A stretch of DNA of 64,000 nt from Dyadobacter psychrotolerans (GTDB lineage: Bacteria; Bacteroidota; Bacteroidia; Cytophagales; Spirosomataceae): assembly GCF_004349265.1 (NCBI RefSeq), contig NZ_SMFL01000002.1, forward strand, positions 496,001 through 560,000, given 5' to 3'. The notes beneath the pieces are model-generated. The model was not told where the DNA came from, did no database searches, and was given only the letters and a program-made list of their open reading frames with translations. Both the position numbers and the translations under genes were made by a program. This document shows, piece by piece, positions 54,100 through 61,926 of the stretch; position 1 is the first letter of the stretch; each line of letters opens with the position of its first letter.

Positions 54100-56199
54100 A
54101 TGATTGACGTTGCTTATCCTTACTTTGATATAAACCTAAGCTGGCTTTCCAATAATTACCGTTTGTTGCTTGAGGCGAATGACGAGAGTGTGCCTTTAAG
54201 GGAAAGATTGCGGTTTCTCGGTTTGTATTCATATCAGACTGAGGAGTTTTACCGGGTTCGGATTCCAAACTTGTTGGCAATGGGCGAGGTAAGCAGCGAT
54301 ATAAGGTCGAAGCTCAATATCTATCCTCAGTCGCTGCTCGAACATGTTTACGAAACTCTTGAAAATCAGCTTCGGGAATTTAACGATATTCTGACCGGCA
54401 GTATTTTGCCCGCATTACATGACCAGGGTGTGCATTTGTATTACCAGGAGCAGTTTGCCGCAGAACATCTGTCTTTTATCCGAAAGTTTTTTATCAATAA
54501 ACTCTTCCGACACCTCCAGCCGATTTTTATGGATGGAAGGCGGAATTCGAAGCTTGTGTTTTTCGAAACAAAGCAACTTTACCTGGTGGTAAAGCTAAAT
54601 CGTCCTGAAAGTCATACCGAAGACTGGTATGCGACTGTTAACATACCTTCCGAACCGTTCGGTCGCTTCCTTGAACTTCCGGAAATAGAAGGCAGAAAAT
54701 ACGTCGCATTTATTGAGGATATCATACAGCAAAATCTATCGATCCTGTTTCCGGGCTATGACATTCTGGATAGTTATGCGATCCGGGCTGAAAGGGATAC
54801 CGAGCTGATGATTGAAGATGAGTATTCTTCCCAGATTTCACAGCGCATTTTAAAACAGCTGGAGAAGCGAAATTTTGTGCAGCCTTCACAATATTTTTAC
54901 CAAACAGGTATGCCTCTGGAAATGCGCAGCTATCTTTTTAGCAAAGCGGCCATTCCGATGAATGAATTTCATGAGAGAGGACCCTATCTTTTTATGCAGG
55001 ATCTGACTCGTTTTCCTGCACTGGCCAGGAAATTCGATTATTCGGCTCAAAAATCGCTACGTAACCCTGACTTTGAAGATCAGGTATCCATATTCGAGAC
55101 TATTCAGAAAGCGGATCAGCTTTTTCATTTGCCTTACAGTTCCTTTGAGCCTATTGTGCGTTTCTTTAATGAAGCAGCGACAGATCCATTTGTAAAGGAA
55201 ATCCATGTTTCACTTTACAAGATAAGTCCTAACTCTTTTATTCTCAATTCTTTAATAAGTGCTGCGCGAAATGGTAAGCGTGTGATAACTTACATCGAAC
55301 TGAATAGTAAACTTGATATACACGAAAATCTGCATTGGTCCAAGAGTATGCGTGATGCCGGTGTTAAAATCGTGCTGAGCTTACCAGGGTTAAAAGTTCA
55401 TGCGAAAATGGCGCTTGTAAAACGTAAAATTCAGAAAGGGTGGGAGCGTTATGCATTTTTAGGCACAGGGGGATTTTACAGATTAACAAGCCGGGAAATT
55501 GTTGACCATGCGTTGCTGACGAGCCATCGTGAGTTAACCAACGAACTCGAATTGTTATTCGGTTATTTGTTTACACAGGACGAGCCAAAGAAGTACAAAT
55601 ACCTCCCTTTTAATTTTTTGATGGTTACGCAGTTCAATCTTCAAAAGAGACTTTTGGATTTGATTGACAGAGAAATAGCTAATTTTAATGCGGGTTTAAA
55701 GGCATTTATTACAATTAAGGTTAACCAGTTACAGGACCATATTCTTATCGATAAATTATATCAGGCAGGTCAGGCTGGAATACCTGTTCACATAATTATC
55801 AGTGAAAGCTGTAGTCTTATTTCCGGCTTGCCTTCGCTTAGCGATAACATTGTTGTCAGCAGGCATGTGGACCGTTACATAGAAAATACCCGGATTTTTC
55901 ATTTTGGAAATCGCGGTAATGACGAGGTATTTCTTTCTTCCTGTGACTGGACGTTTCGCAACCTGCATCGCAGAATAGATATTTGCTTTCCGGTCTTGGA
56001 TGAAAATGTGAAGAATCAAATAAGACAAGTGCTGAGAAATTACCTGAATGATAATCAGAAATCTGTAAGACTGGATATGTATCAGAATAATTTACGAATT
56101 ACGGAAGATACACGGGCGAAGTTCAGAGCGCAGGATGCCAATTATAAACTGGTAGAGAAGTTGGAAAAAAACGCAGCAGGCAGTCGCAAAAACGAATAA
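54100..56199 (+). CDS. ppk1: Polyphosphate kinase 1
   Basis: A 699-residue PPK1 that polymerises phosphate from ATP into polyphosphate. The four family parts are present: N-terminal helical domain (LSWLSNNYRLLLEAND), head domain, and two phospholipase D-like C-terminal domains. The autophosphorylated His is in GLKVHAKMALV, and the second conserved His in the RIFHFGNRGN stretch. RFFNEAATDPFVKEI precedes the first. A TTG at 54088 would add four residues; the ATG at 54100 is preferred. A weak terminator follows. Confidence 0.95.
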   Translation: MIDVAYPYFDINLSWLSNNYRLLLEANDESVPLRERLRFLGLYSYQTEEFYRVRIPNLLAMGEVSSDIRSKLNIYPQSLLEHVYETLENQLREFNDILTGSILPALHDQGVHLYYQEQFAAEHLSFIRKFFINKLFRHLQPIFMDGRRNSKLVFFETKQLYLVVKLNRPESHTEDWYATVNIPSEPFGRFLELPEIEGRKYVAFIEDIIQQNLSILFPGYDILDSYAIRAERDTELMIEDEYSSQISQRILKQLEKRNFVQPSQYFYQTGMPLEMRSYLFSKAAIPMNEFHERGPYLFMQDLTRFPALARKFDYSAQKSLRNPDFEDQVSIFETIQKADQLFHLPYSSFEPIVRFFNEAATDPFVKEIHVSLYKISPNSFILNSLISAARNGKRVITYIELNSKLDIHENLHWSKSMRDAGVKIVLSLPGLKVHAKMALVKRKIQKGWERYAFLGTGGFYRLTSREIVDHALLTSHRELTNELELLFGYLFTQDEPKKYKYLPFNFLMVTQFNLQKRLLDLIDREIANFNAGLKAFITIKVNQLQDHILIDKLYQAGQAGIPVHIIISESCSLISGLPSLSDNIVVSRHVDRYIENTRIFHFGNRGNDEVFLSSCDWTFRNLHRRIDICFPVLDENVKNQIRQVLRNYLNDNQKSVRLDMYQNNLRITEDTRAKFRAQDANYKLVEKLEKNAAGSRKNE

Positions 56200-56202
56200 A
56201 TT

Positions 56203-56227
56203 TATTCTCCCGGGTAGAATATTTTTT
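56203..56227 (+). terminator. Weak terminator after ppk1
   Basis: TATTCT/AGAATA 6-bp stem around a CCCGGGT loop, followed by six T. It lies just past the ppk1 stop. Confidence 0.45.
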
Positions 56228-56333
56228 ATAAATATTACATTCAGTTTTCTGCCTCAGGAGAATCGCCAGGCTGTTTTGCTTTATTTTTCCTTTGGAAATC
56301 AACCTTATTTTACCTTGCTGAGTTACTTAGCTC

Positions 56334-56364
56334 TTGAGCAGTAAGGACTATATGATTATATTTG
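56334..56364 (+). promoter_or_regulatory. Promoter of the TetR gene
   Basis: TTG at 56334-56336, a 20-base spacer, and TATATTTG at 56357-56364. Leader about 36 bases to the ATG. Confidence 0.7.
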
Positions 56365-56406
56365 AAAGTATGTAACTTGATTCTCAACAAATAAAGATAT
56401 AAAAGT

Positions 56407-57000
56407 ATGGGAATAGTAGAGCGAAGAGAGCGGCTGAAAATACAGGTGCGATCCGACATCGTCAAAACAGCCAAAGAAATCGCCCGGGAAGACGGCTGGA
56501 CTGCCGTTTCTATTCGAAAAATTGCGGAGGTTATTGAATATAGCCCGCCGATATTATACGAGTATTTTGAAAGTAAAGACAAGCTTCTGGAAGCAATCCG
56601 GATCGAAGGATTTGACTTTCTGCAGGCTGAGTTTGTAAAGATAAAAAGTCATTTTGGAAACGCCGAAAAACAGCTGGCAGCAGTAGCTCAGGCGATCTGG
56701 AATTTTGCTGTTGAAAATCCGGAAGTATTCCAGGTGATGTTCAACATCGAAGGAGCTTACTGCGATTCGAAAAAAGTATATTCCCATACGATGAACATCA
56801 AAGGGAATCCTGTTTGGGAAATGATTGCAAGAGTTCGGCCAAAAGCGGGAGAGCTTGTAACCAAAACATACTATGAATGGTGGTGTTTAACCTACGGTTT
56901 TATATCCATTACCATGACAACCCAGCCTCGTTATGCACTGGCGCAGGCTGAATCCGTTTACATGGATAGCGTAAGAAGGTTTATAAAGAGCCTTCTGTAA
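56407..57000 (+). CDS. TetR/AcrR family transcriptional regulator
   Basis: A 197-residue repressor-type regulator. The N-terminal helix-turn-helix ([20 protein letters not shown], then [20 protein letters not shown]) covers about 15-62. The rest is helical and would hold the ligand pocket. Its effector and targets are unknown; no efflux pump is adjacent. The last 20 bases overlap the 3' end of cysE on the opposite strand, so the two convergent messages can pair at their ends. Confidence 0.9.
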   Translation: MGIVERRERLKIQVRSDIVKTAKEIAREDGWTAVSIRKIAEVIEYSPPILYEYFESKDKLLEAIRIEGFDFLQAEFVKIKSHFGNAEKQLAAVAQAIWNFAVENPEVFQVMFNIEGAYCDSKKVYSHTMNIKGNPVWEMIARVRPKAGELVTKTYYEWWCLTYGFISITMTTQPRYALAQAESVYMDSVRRFIKSLL

Positions 57001-57829
57001 CCGCAGGTGTCATTTGCTGGCGTACTTCTACTTTGCTCTGGTGGTAGACCTGAGAATGTGGGGGTACGCTTCTTACAATCCAGGCATTTCCGCCAATAAT
57101 AGAGTCGTGGCCAATAACAGTATCACCTCCTAAAATAGTGGCATTGGCATACACCACTACATTATCTTCAATCGTAGGATGTCTTTTTCTTGATGCCAGC
57201 GATTTGGAAACATGTGTTGCGCCCAGCGTTACGCCCTGATAAAGTTTGACGTTGTTGCCAATATGCGTTGTTTCTCCAATTACAATTCCCGTTCCGTGGT
57301 CAATAAAAAATGAATGTCCGATGACCGCATTGGGATGAATATCAATTCCGGTCTGACTATGTGCAAACTCAGTGAGCATTCTGGGTAAAAGCGGGATTTT
57401 AGCTAATGCCATAACGTGTGCGATACGGTAGGTAGCAATGGCCATAAAACCAGGGTACAAAGCAATAACTTCTTCTATGCTTACAGACGCCGGATCGTTA
57501 TCAGTAATAGATCTTGCGTCGTTTAAAAGCATTTCATAAATCGCCGGTATCTGATCAAAAACGCAATCCAGCAGGTCTTCCTTACCAGCCTCCATTTGTG
57601 GCATCAACGGTTCCAGCATACAGCCCAGTTTTTTTCGAAGGTCTGCATAAGCAATTGAAATATCCTTTGGCTGTTCATTTTGCTGACAATCTTTGCTGAT
57701 GGGGAAAAGAAAATTAATGAGCTGCTGAACAAATTTGCCGGGATCCTGGCGGGAGGGCAGTTTGTATTTATACATCTCATTCTGCTGAACAAGGCGTTCC
57801 AAAAATGCGTTTTGCGTATTAACTGTCAT
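56981..57829 (-). CDS. cysE: Serine O-acetyltransferase
   Basis: A 282-residue enzyme that makes O-acetylserine for cysteine synthesis. Left-handed beta-helix hexapeptide repeats are clear from about 155 on: [61 protein letters not shown] (short landmarks only). The helical N-terminal domain is long and somewhat divergent, closer to the EpsC type than to E. coli CysE. His in FIDHGTG is the expected catalytic residue. Its 3' end overlaps the TetR gene by 20 bases. Confidence 0.92.
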   Translation of the reverse strand: MTVNTQNAFLERLVQQNEMYKYKLPSRQDPGKFVQQLINFLFPISKDCQQNEQPKDISIAYADLRKKLGCMLEPLMPQMEAGKEDLLDCVFDQIPAIYEMLLNDARSITDNDPASVSIEEVIALYPGFMAIATYRIAHVMALAKIPLLPRMLTEFAHSQTGIDIHPNAVIGHSFFIDHGTGIVIGETTHIGNNVKLYQGVTLGATHVSKSLASRKRHPTIEDNVVVYANATILGGDTVIGHDSIIGGNAWIVRSVPPHSQVYHQSKVEVRQQMTPAVTEGSL

Positions 57830-58024
57830 TTATTCCCTTTTTCAATGTCCTCCTGAAAGGAACCGGTGGTAACTGGCACTGTTTTTTATTGTTTAACAAA
57901 TAAAAGCAGAGAAATGTTGAATTTTTAGCAATTGTTGGAAAAAATAAATCCATCAAATTTAGTTCACTGCTTTTTATAGTATATTGAGGTTAGAAGTAAA
58001 TGGCTTTGGTACCGCTGCAACGTT

Positions 58025-58930
58025 ATGTTTGTTCCTATGTCCGTTATGAGATTTTTTCGTTCCGCTTTATTCATCCTGATTTTATCAGTTTCTCTCTCTT
58101 CCTGTTTTTCCAGATATATCATTTCGGCAAAGCAGGTAAGGAAGCACTATGCGTCGAAGGAAGTCAAGCCGCAAATGAAGATTATCAGAAACGACACACT
58201 TTCATTATGTGTGGCCAGTGTAGGTGCCGACACATTGCCGATGCTTTTACTAATTCATGGTGCCCCAGGCTCTTTATGGGGATATATGAATATTATGGAT
58301 GATCCCGATTTGCAGAAGCAATTTCACATCGTTTCAGTGGATCGGGTAGGCTATGGGAAATCAAGGCTTAAAAAACGCAGATCTGTTACTTCTATTGAAT
58401 TACAGGCAAGTGCTCTGTTACCCGTACTTGCGTTAAATCATTCCAGTCAAAAAATAATTGTGCTTGGCAGATCGTATGGCGCACCTATTGCTGCCAAATT
58501 TGTTTCCATGGCTCAGGAAAAAATTAAAGAGCTGATTATGGTATCTCCGGTTATAGATCCGGAAAAAGAAAAGTTTTATTGGTTTTCGAAGTGGGGTAGG
58601 AACGCGCTTGTGCAGCTTTTTTTACCTGGGGAATTTAATACAGCAACAGCTGAGAAATACAGTCATGCGGATGAGCTCAGAAAACTGTTGCCTATGTGGC
58701 AGAATCTTGATGTTCGTACAACTGTGATCCAGGGAGGCAATGATTGGATAGCTGATCCTTCAAATATTGAATTTGCTAAGAAACATATCAGAAGTAAAAG
58801 ATCACAATACATTTTTCTTGAAAATGCTGGTCATATGATCACATACACGCATGCTGATATGATTAAGGAAATGCTTTTAAGAAGCCGATTGTTTCAGGAC
58901 AAAATAACAGCAGTACAGCTGGCACCTTAA
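58025..58930 (+). CDS. Alpha/beta hydrolase, putative lipoprotein
   Basis: A 301-residue hydrolase. A lipoprotein-type signal is present (FILILSVSLSSC). The catalytic triad is visible: Ser150 in LGRSYGAP, Asp in GGNDWIADP and His in ENAGHMI. An oxyanion-type LIHGAPGS lies at about 76-83. Substrate unknown. Three in-frame ATG codons near the start (58025, 58037, 58046) are possible; the last (MRFFRSALF) also gives a good signal. It is divergent from cysE, and its 3' side faces the largest intergenic gap of the window. Confidence 0.83.
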   Translation: MFVPMSVMRFFRSALFILILSVSLSSCFSRYIISAKQVRKHYASKEVKPQMKIIRNDTLSLCVASVGADTLPMLLLIHGAPGSLWGYMNIMDDPDLQKQFHIVSVDRVGYGKSRLKKRRSVTSIELQASALLPVLALNHSSQKIIVLGRSYGAPIAAKFVSMAQEKIKELIMVSPVIDPEKEKFYWFSKWGRNALVQLFLPGEFNTATAEKYSHADELRKLLPMWQNLDVRTTVIQGGNDWIADPSNIEFAKKHIRSKRSQYIFLENAGHMITYTHADMIKEMLLRSRLFQDKITAVQLAP

Positions 58931-58949
58931 TTTAACCTTTTTCCAACTT

Positions 58950-58957
58950 TATTTTTG
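58950..58957 (+). promoter_or_regulatory. Promoter-like -7 box in the large intergenic region
   Basis: TATTTTTG fits TAnnTTTG. No protein gene follows on this strand. The -33 element is not clear. Confidence 0.4.
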
Positions 58958-59019
58958 CAAGATTTCACATTACAGTTATCCAACTGTAAGAAATATTTAT
59001 CACCTTCGTTAATTAAAAG

Positions 59020-59048
59020 AAAACGACTGATCATTGACCAGCCGTTTT
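59020..59048 (-). terminator. Minus-strand terminator-like hairpin
   Basis: On the minus strand AAAACGGCTGGTC pairs with GATCAGTCGTTTT through two G-U pairs and is followed by CTTTTAATT. On the plus strand the same places are A-C mismatches, so the minus-strand RNA is the stable form. Confidence 0.6.
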
Positions 59049-59081
59049 ACCGAATTATAATTAACCTATGATAAATTGGTG

Positions 59082-59114
59082 ACACCGAAATTCAATTTTC
59101 GGTGTTATTTTTTT
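59082..59114 (+). terminator. Plus-strand terminator
   Basis: ACACCGAAA/TTTCGGTGT 9-bp stem, 6-base loop, then TATTTTTTT. Confidence 0.75.
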
Positions 59115-59373
59115 ATATGAAACTTAAAGTTCTACCCGTTTTGTTTAGCGCTTCTGACCTGTAAAGGAGGATTTGATGCCTATATACTCTAAGACGCCAA
59201 TTTTTTGATGTTACCATTAAAACATCATTAACTGTAATACAGATATCAAAACAAATGGATAGTAATAGCCTATAAAACAGGTGTTTAATCTGAATAATAA
59301 ATTGGTATTATTACCGGAAGATGGGTATTGCACGGGAAAAATAAGATGGCAGTAAAAGCCGGAGAAATAAAGA

Positions 59374-59400
59374 GCCGGATGTTTTACTGAAACATCCGGC
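59374..59400 (-). terminator. Terminator of the T9SS protein gene
   Basis: Perfect 11-bp stem GCCGGATGTTT/AAACATCCGGC with a 5-base loop, ten bases past the stop of the gene at 59410, followed on the minus strand by CTCTTTATTT. Confidence 0.8.
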
Positions 59401-59409
59401 GATCGTTTG

Positions 59410-60525
59410 TTATCGAATAATTTTTTGCGTTACAGATTCAGTATCATTTTCTGCTCTGATCAAGTAGATTCCGCTCGCATAATCACGTACATCAAATTGT
59501 TCCTGGAAAAGAATTTCGGCCGAGCGTGAACTGATCTGCTGTAAAATCCTGCCCTGCAAATCAATCAGCTGCAAGGTAATGATCGACCGGTTTTTACTCT
59601 GTACTTTCACATTGATAAAATCATCGGTTGGGACAGGATATGCCTGAATTGCAATAGAAATTTTTTCGGAATCGGGATTTGGCTTGGGACCTGTACCAGC
59701 ACTACTTTCAGCCTCTTCATAAGGAGGAATTTCAACAGTTTCTCCCGGCTTGTCTATCACATTGATGGTTCCCTCCCGGTAGGTTTCAGAAATTTTAATC
59801 CCGTTTCTCCATTCATCCGCCACAACAGCAAACAGATAACTTCCTATTTTTTCAGGGGCTTTCCAGATTAGTTTTCTTGTTGTCTGATCAATTTTAAAAG
59901 TTCCTGATTTGCTTACATCATTGGGATATATGAATTCCTGATCGATACTGCGAACCCCGCAGGTTCCGGGCGAAGGCTTGCTCAGTTTCTGCAGACGGAA
60001 ACTTACACTGTCTGCTTCGGTATCTGTAGGTTTTAAGTCAACAGTGAATATTTGACGAACACCCGCCTGAAACTGAAGGTAGGGAAGAACCGGTGTAGAG
60101 TTTGGCACTTCAGTAGTTAACACAGTCCAGATAAACATGGGATATCGATCTCCGTTCTGTAAATTCAAAACTCCCGAATTACGGTTTTCCAAGGCGGCGG
60201 AAATCTGGTAAGTTCCAAAAGAAGCATAGGTATAGTTTCCTTCATATTTACCTACGTAGATTCCTTTCCCTTCCGGCAATGCTTCGAATGATGATCTTTC
60301 AAAAGTCACAACTTTTCCATCACCCATACAAACTTGCACATTGTTCTGCGCAACAGTCGCGCCGGGGCCATTTATCATGTCAAAATAAATCAGAACGGAA
60401 ATTTTATAAGTTTGTCCTCCGGCGTGGGCAACCCGGATTTCTCCTCCCTGAAGATGGGTAGCCTGAGAAAAATGGCTAAACAAAACTGCAATTAAGAAAA
60501 GGGAAATTTTATAAATATATTTCAT
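59410..60525 (-). CDS. Exported protein with type IX secretion C-terminal domain
   Basis: A 371-residue secreted protein. The signal peptide is at the start (ISLFLIAVLFSHFSQATHLQ). The C-terminal 80 residues form a T9SS sorting domain of type A: IAIQAYPVPTDDFINVKV, then LIDLQGRILQQISS and DVRDYASGIYLIRAEN, ending KIIR. The middle (about 25-260) is beta-rich, with an Ig-like region. The protein should be exported across the outer membrane and possibly attached there. Its function is unknown. No partner genes are adjacent. Confidence 0.87.
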   Translation of the reverse strand: MKYIYKISLFLIAVLFSHFSQATHLQGGEIRVAHAGGQTYKISVLIYFDMINGPGATVAQNNVQVCMGDGKVVTFERSSFEALPEGKGIYVGKYEGNYTYASFGTYQISAALENRNSGVLNLQNGDRYPMFIWTVLTTEVPNSTPVLPYLQFQAGVRQIFTVDLKPTDTEADSVSFRLQKLSKPSPGTCGVRSIDQEFIYPNDVSKSGTFKIDQTTRKLIWKAPEKIGSYLFAVVADEWRNGIKISETYREGTINVIDKPGETVEIPPYEEAESSAGTGPKPNPDSEKISIAIQAYPVPTDDFINVKVQSKNRSIITLQLIDLQGRILQQISSRSAEILFQEQFDVRDYASGIYLIRAENDTESVTQKIIR

Positions 60526-60630
60526 TACAGCAGAAATTGATCCATTGATTAATATAAGATCAAAACGATCAATCCGGCATAGTTTGTATGTTTCCTGCTT
60601 AAGAAATCAACAATAAATAACCAACAGTTA

Positions 60631-61707
60631 CTATTTTCTTATCTCATCTTTATAGATCAGAATTTCGCTCGTACCGTTTGCTTTTATAAAACCCCGGTAC
60701 ATGCCTTCGCTGTTGAAAGGCATGGCAATGTTGCCATTTCTGTCCAGTGCAATAATGCCCCCTTCACCCCCGCGTTCTACCAGTTTTTTCATGACAACTT
60801 CATCAGCTGCATCTTTGACGGATAGCCCTTTGTATTCCATTAAGGCGGATATGTCATAAGCTACCACGGATCTGATAAAGAATTCGCCATGACCTGTTGC
60901 AGATACTGCACAGGTTGCATTGTTTGCGTATGTTCCTGCTCCAATGATTGGGGCGTCACCTACACGGCCGTATCTTTTGTTGGTCATTCCGCCCGTTGAA
61001 GTACCCGCTGCCAGGTTTCCGAACTTATCCAGGGCTACGCATCCAACAGTCCCGAATTTTTTACCCTCCGTAAAAATTAAATTTTCCTGTTTAGTGTATC
61101 CGGTTTTGGGGCTTTTTTCAATTTCCTTTTTAGTGTCGTCAGTGTGGTCAAGCTCGATCTTTTCTTCTTCTTTCGCTTTAAGTAATGCTTTATATCTGGC
61201 TTCGGTATAAAAATAGGATGGGTCGACGATTTCCAGGCCTTGTTCTTTGGCAAAAAGGTCAGCTCCTTTTCCAGCCATAAGCACATGCGGCGATTTTTCC
61301 ATTACTGCTATCGCAGCCCTAATCGGATTTTTTATGGTAGTCACTCCGGCGATAGCTCCTGCTTTCAATGTTTTTCCCTCCATGATTGAGGCGTCCAGTT
61401 CATTTTTGCCTTCGTTTGTAAAAACCGCACCTTTACCCGCGTTGAAAAGAGGAGAGTCTTCCATGACCATTATAGCTGCCTGAACAGCCTGGATACTTGT
61501 GCCACCTTTCTTTAAGACGGCGTATCCATTTTGCAAAGCTGTATTTAAAACTGCCCTATAGGCTTTTTCCTGATCGGCTGTCATATTGGCTCTTGTAATT
61601 GTTCCTGCACCACCGTGAATCACCAGGGTTATTTTGTCGGAATAGTCTTGTGCATAAATTGAGAATTTCATCAGGCAGAATAACAGAACGAGGCAGATCT
61701 TTTTCAT
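60631..61707 (-). CDS. Isoaspartyl peptidase/L-asparaginase, exported
   Basis: A 358-residue Ntn-hydrolase. A signal peptide (ICLVLLFCLMKFSIYAQ) precedes LVIHGGAGTITRA. The autocleavage site is before Thr220 in KKFGTVGCVALDKFGNLAA, in short FGTVG, so the mature enzyme has two chains. GRVGDAPIIGAGTYA and ATGHGEFFIR are also family landmarks. It removes isoaspartyl residues from peptides or hydrolyses asparagine, probably in the periplasm. A -7 box (TAGATTTG) is at 61732-61739 on the minus strand. Confidence 0.94.
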   Translation of the reverse strand: MKKICLVLLFCLMKFSIYAQDYSDKITLVIHGGAGTITRANMTADQEKAYRAVLNTALQNGYAVLKKGGTSIQAVQAAIMVMEDSPLFNAGKGAVFTNEGKNELDASIMEGKTLKAGAIAGVTTIKNPIRAAIAVMEKSPHVLMAGKGADLFAKEQGLEIVDPSYFYTEARYKALLKAKEEEKIELDHTDDTKKEIEKSPKTGYTKQENLIFTEGKKFGTVGCVALDKFGNLAAGTSTGGMTNKRYGRVGDAPIIGAGTYANNATCAVSATGHGEFFIRSVVAYDISALMEYKGLSVKDAADEVVMKKLVERGGEGGIIALDRNGNIAMPFNSEGMYRGFIKANGTSEILIYKDEIRK

Positions 61708-61731
61708 AAAGCGTAACGAATTTTATTTGAT

Positions 61732-61739
61732 CAAATCTA
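61732..61739 (-). promoter_or_regulatory. -7 box of the isoaspartyl peptidase gene
   Basis: TAGATTTG on the minus strand fits TAnnTTTG, with a leader of about 18 bases. No -33 TTG at the right distance. Confidence 0.45.
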
Positions 61740-61818
61740 CTAACAATCGATGAAATGTCGGACAGATTCGTGCATTAATGATTATTTATCTTAATAATTT
61801 GCAGATAGCCCTAAAACA

Positions 61819-61853
61819 TTCAAAGCCGCCCGCAGTGTGCGAACGGCTTTGAA
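61819..61853 (-). terminator. Terminator-like hairpin after maeB
   Basis: TTCAAAGCCG/CGGCTTTGAA 10-bp stem with an inner CGC/GCG pair, about 75 bases past the maeB stop, followed on the minus strand by TGTTTTAG. Confidence 0.65.
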
Positions 61854-61926
61854 GTAAACCGAATCTGACTAGAAGGTTGGTGCGGCAGGTTACCGGCTCA
61901 CTTAAACCTTTCAACAGAAACTCAAA

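Larger units (their letters stand above)
58964..59114 (+). ncRNA. Candidate small RNA
   Basis: The stretch between the -7-like box and a plus-strand terminator could be a transcript of about 150 bases. It contains the palindrome ACAGTTATCCAACTGT and the imperfect hairpin at 59020-59048. No known RNA family was recognised. An alternative is that this is only the 3' region of the hydrolase gene. Confidence 0.3.
58931..59409. other. Large intergenic region with hairpins, no clear gene
   Basis: No convincing protein gene was found. It holds a TATTTTTG -7-like box at 58950-58957, a small palindrome (ACAGTTATCCAACTGT) soon after, a minus-strand terminator at 59020-59048, a plus-strand terminator at 59082-59114, and a minus-strand terminator at 59374-59400. 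A 15-codon frame with a signal-like start (MKLKVLPVLFSASDL) begins at 59117. An AAAGGAGG stretch at 59163-59170 precedes an ATG of a 10-codon frame. These may be relics of a lost gene. Confidence 0.6.
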
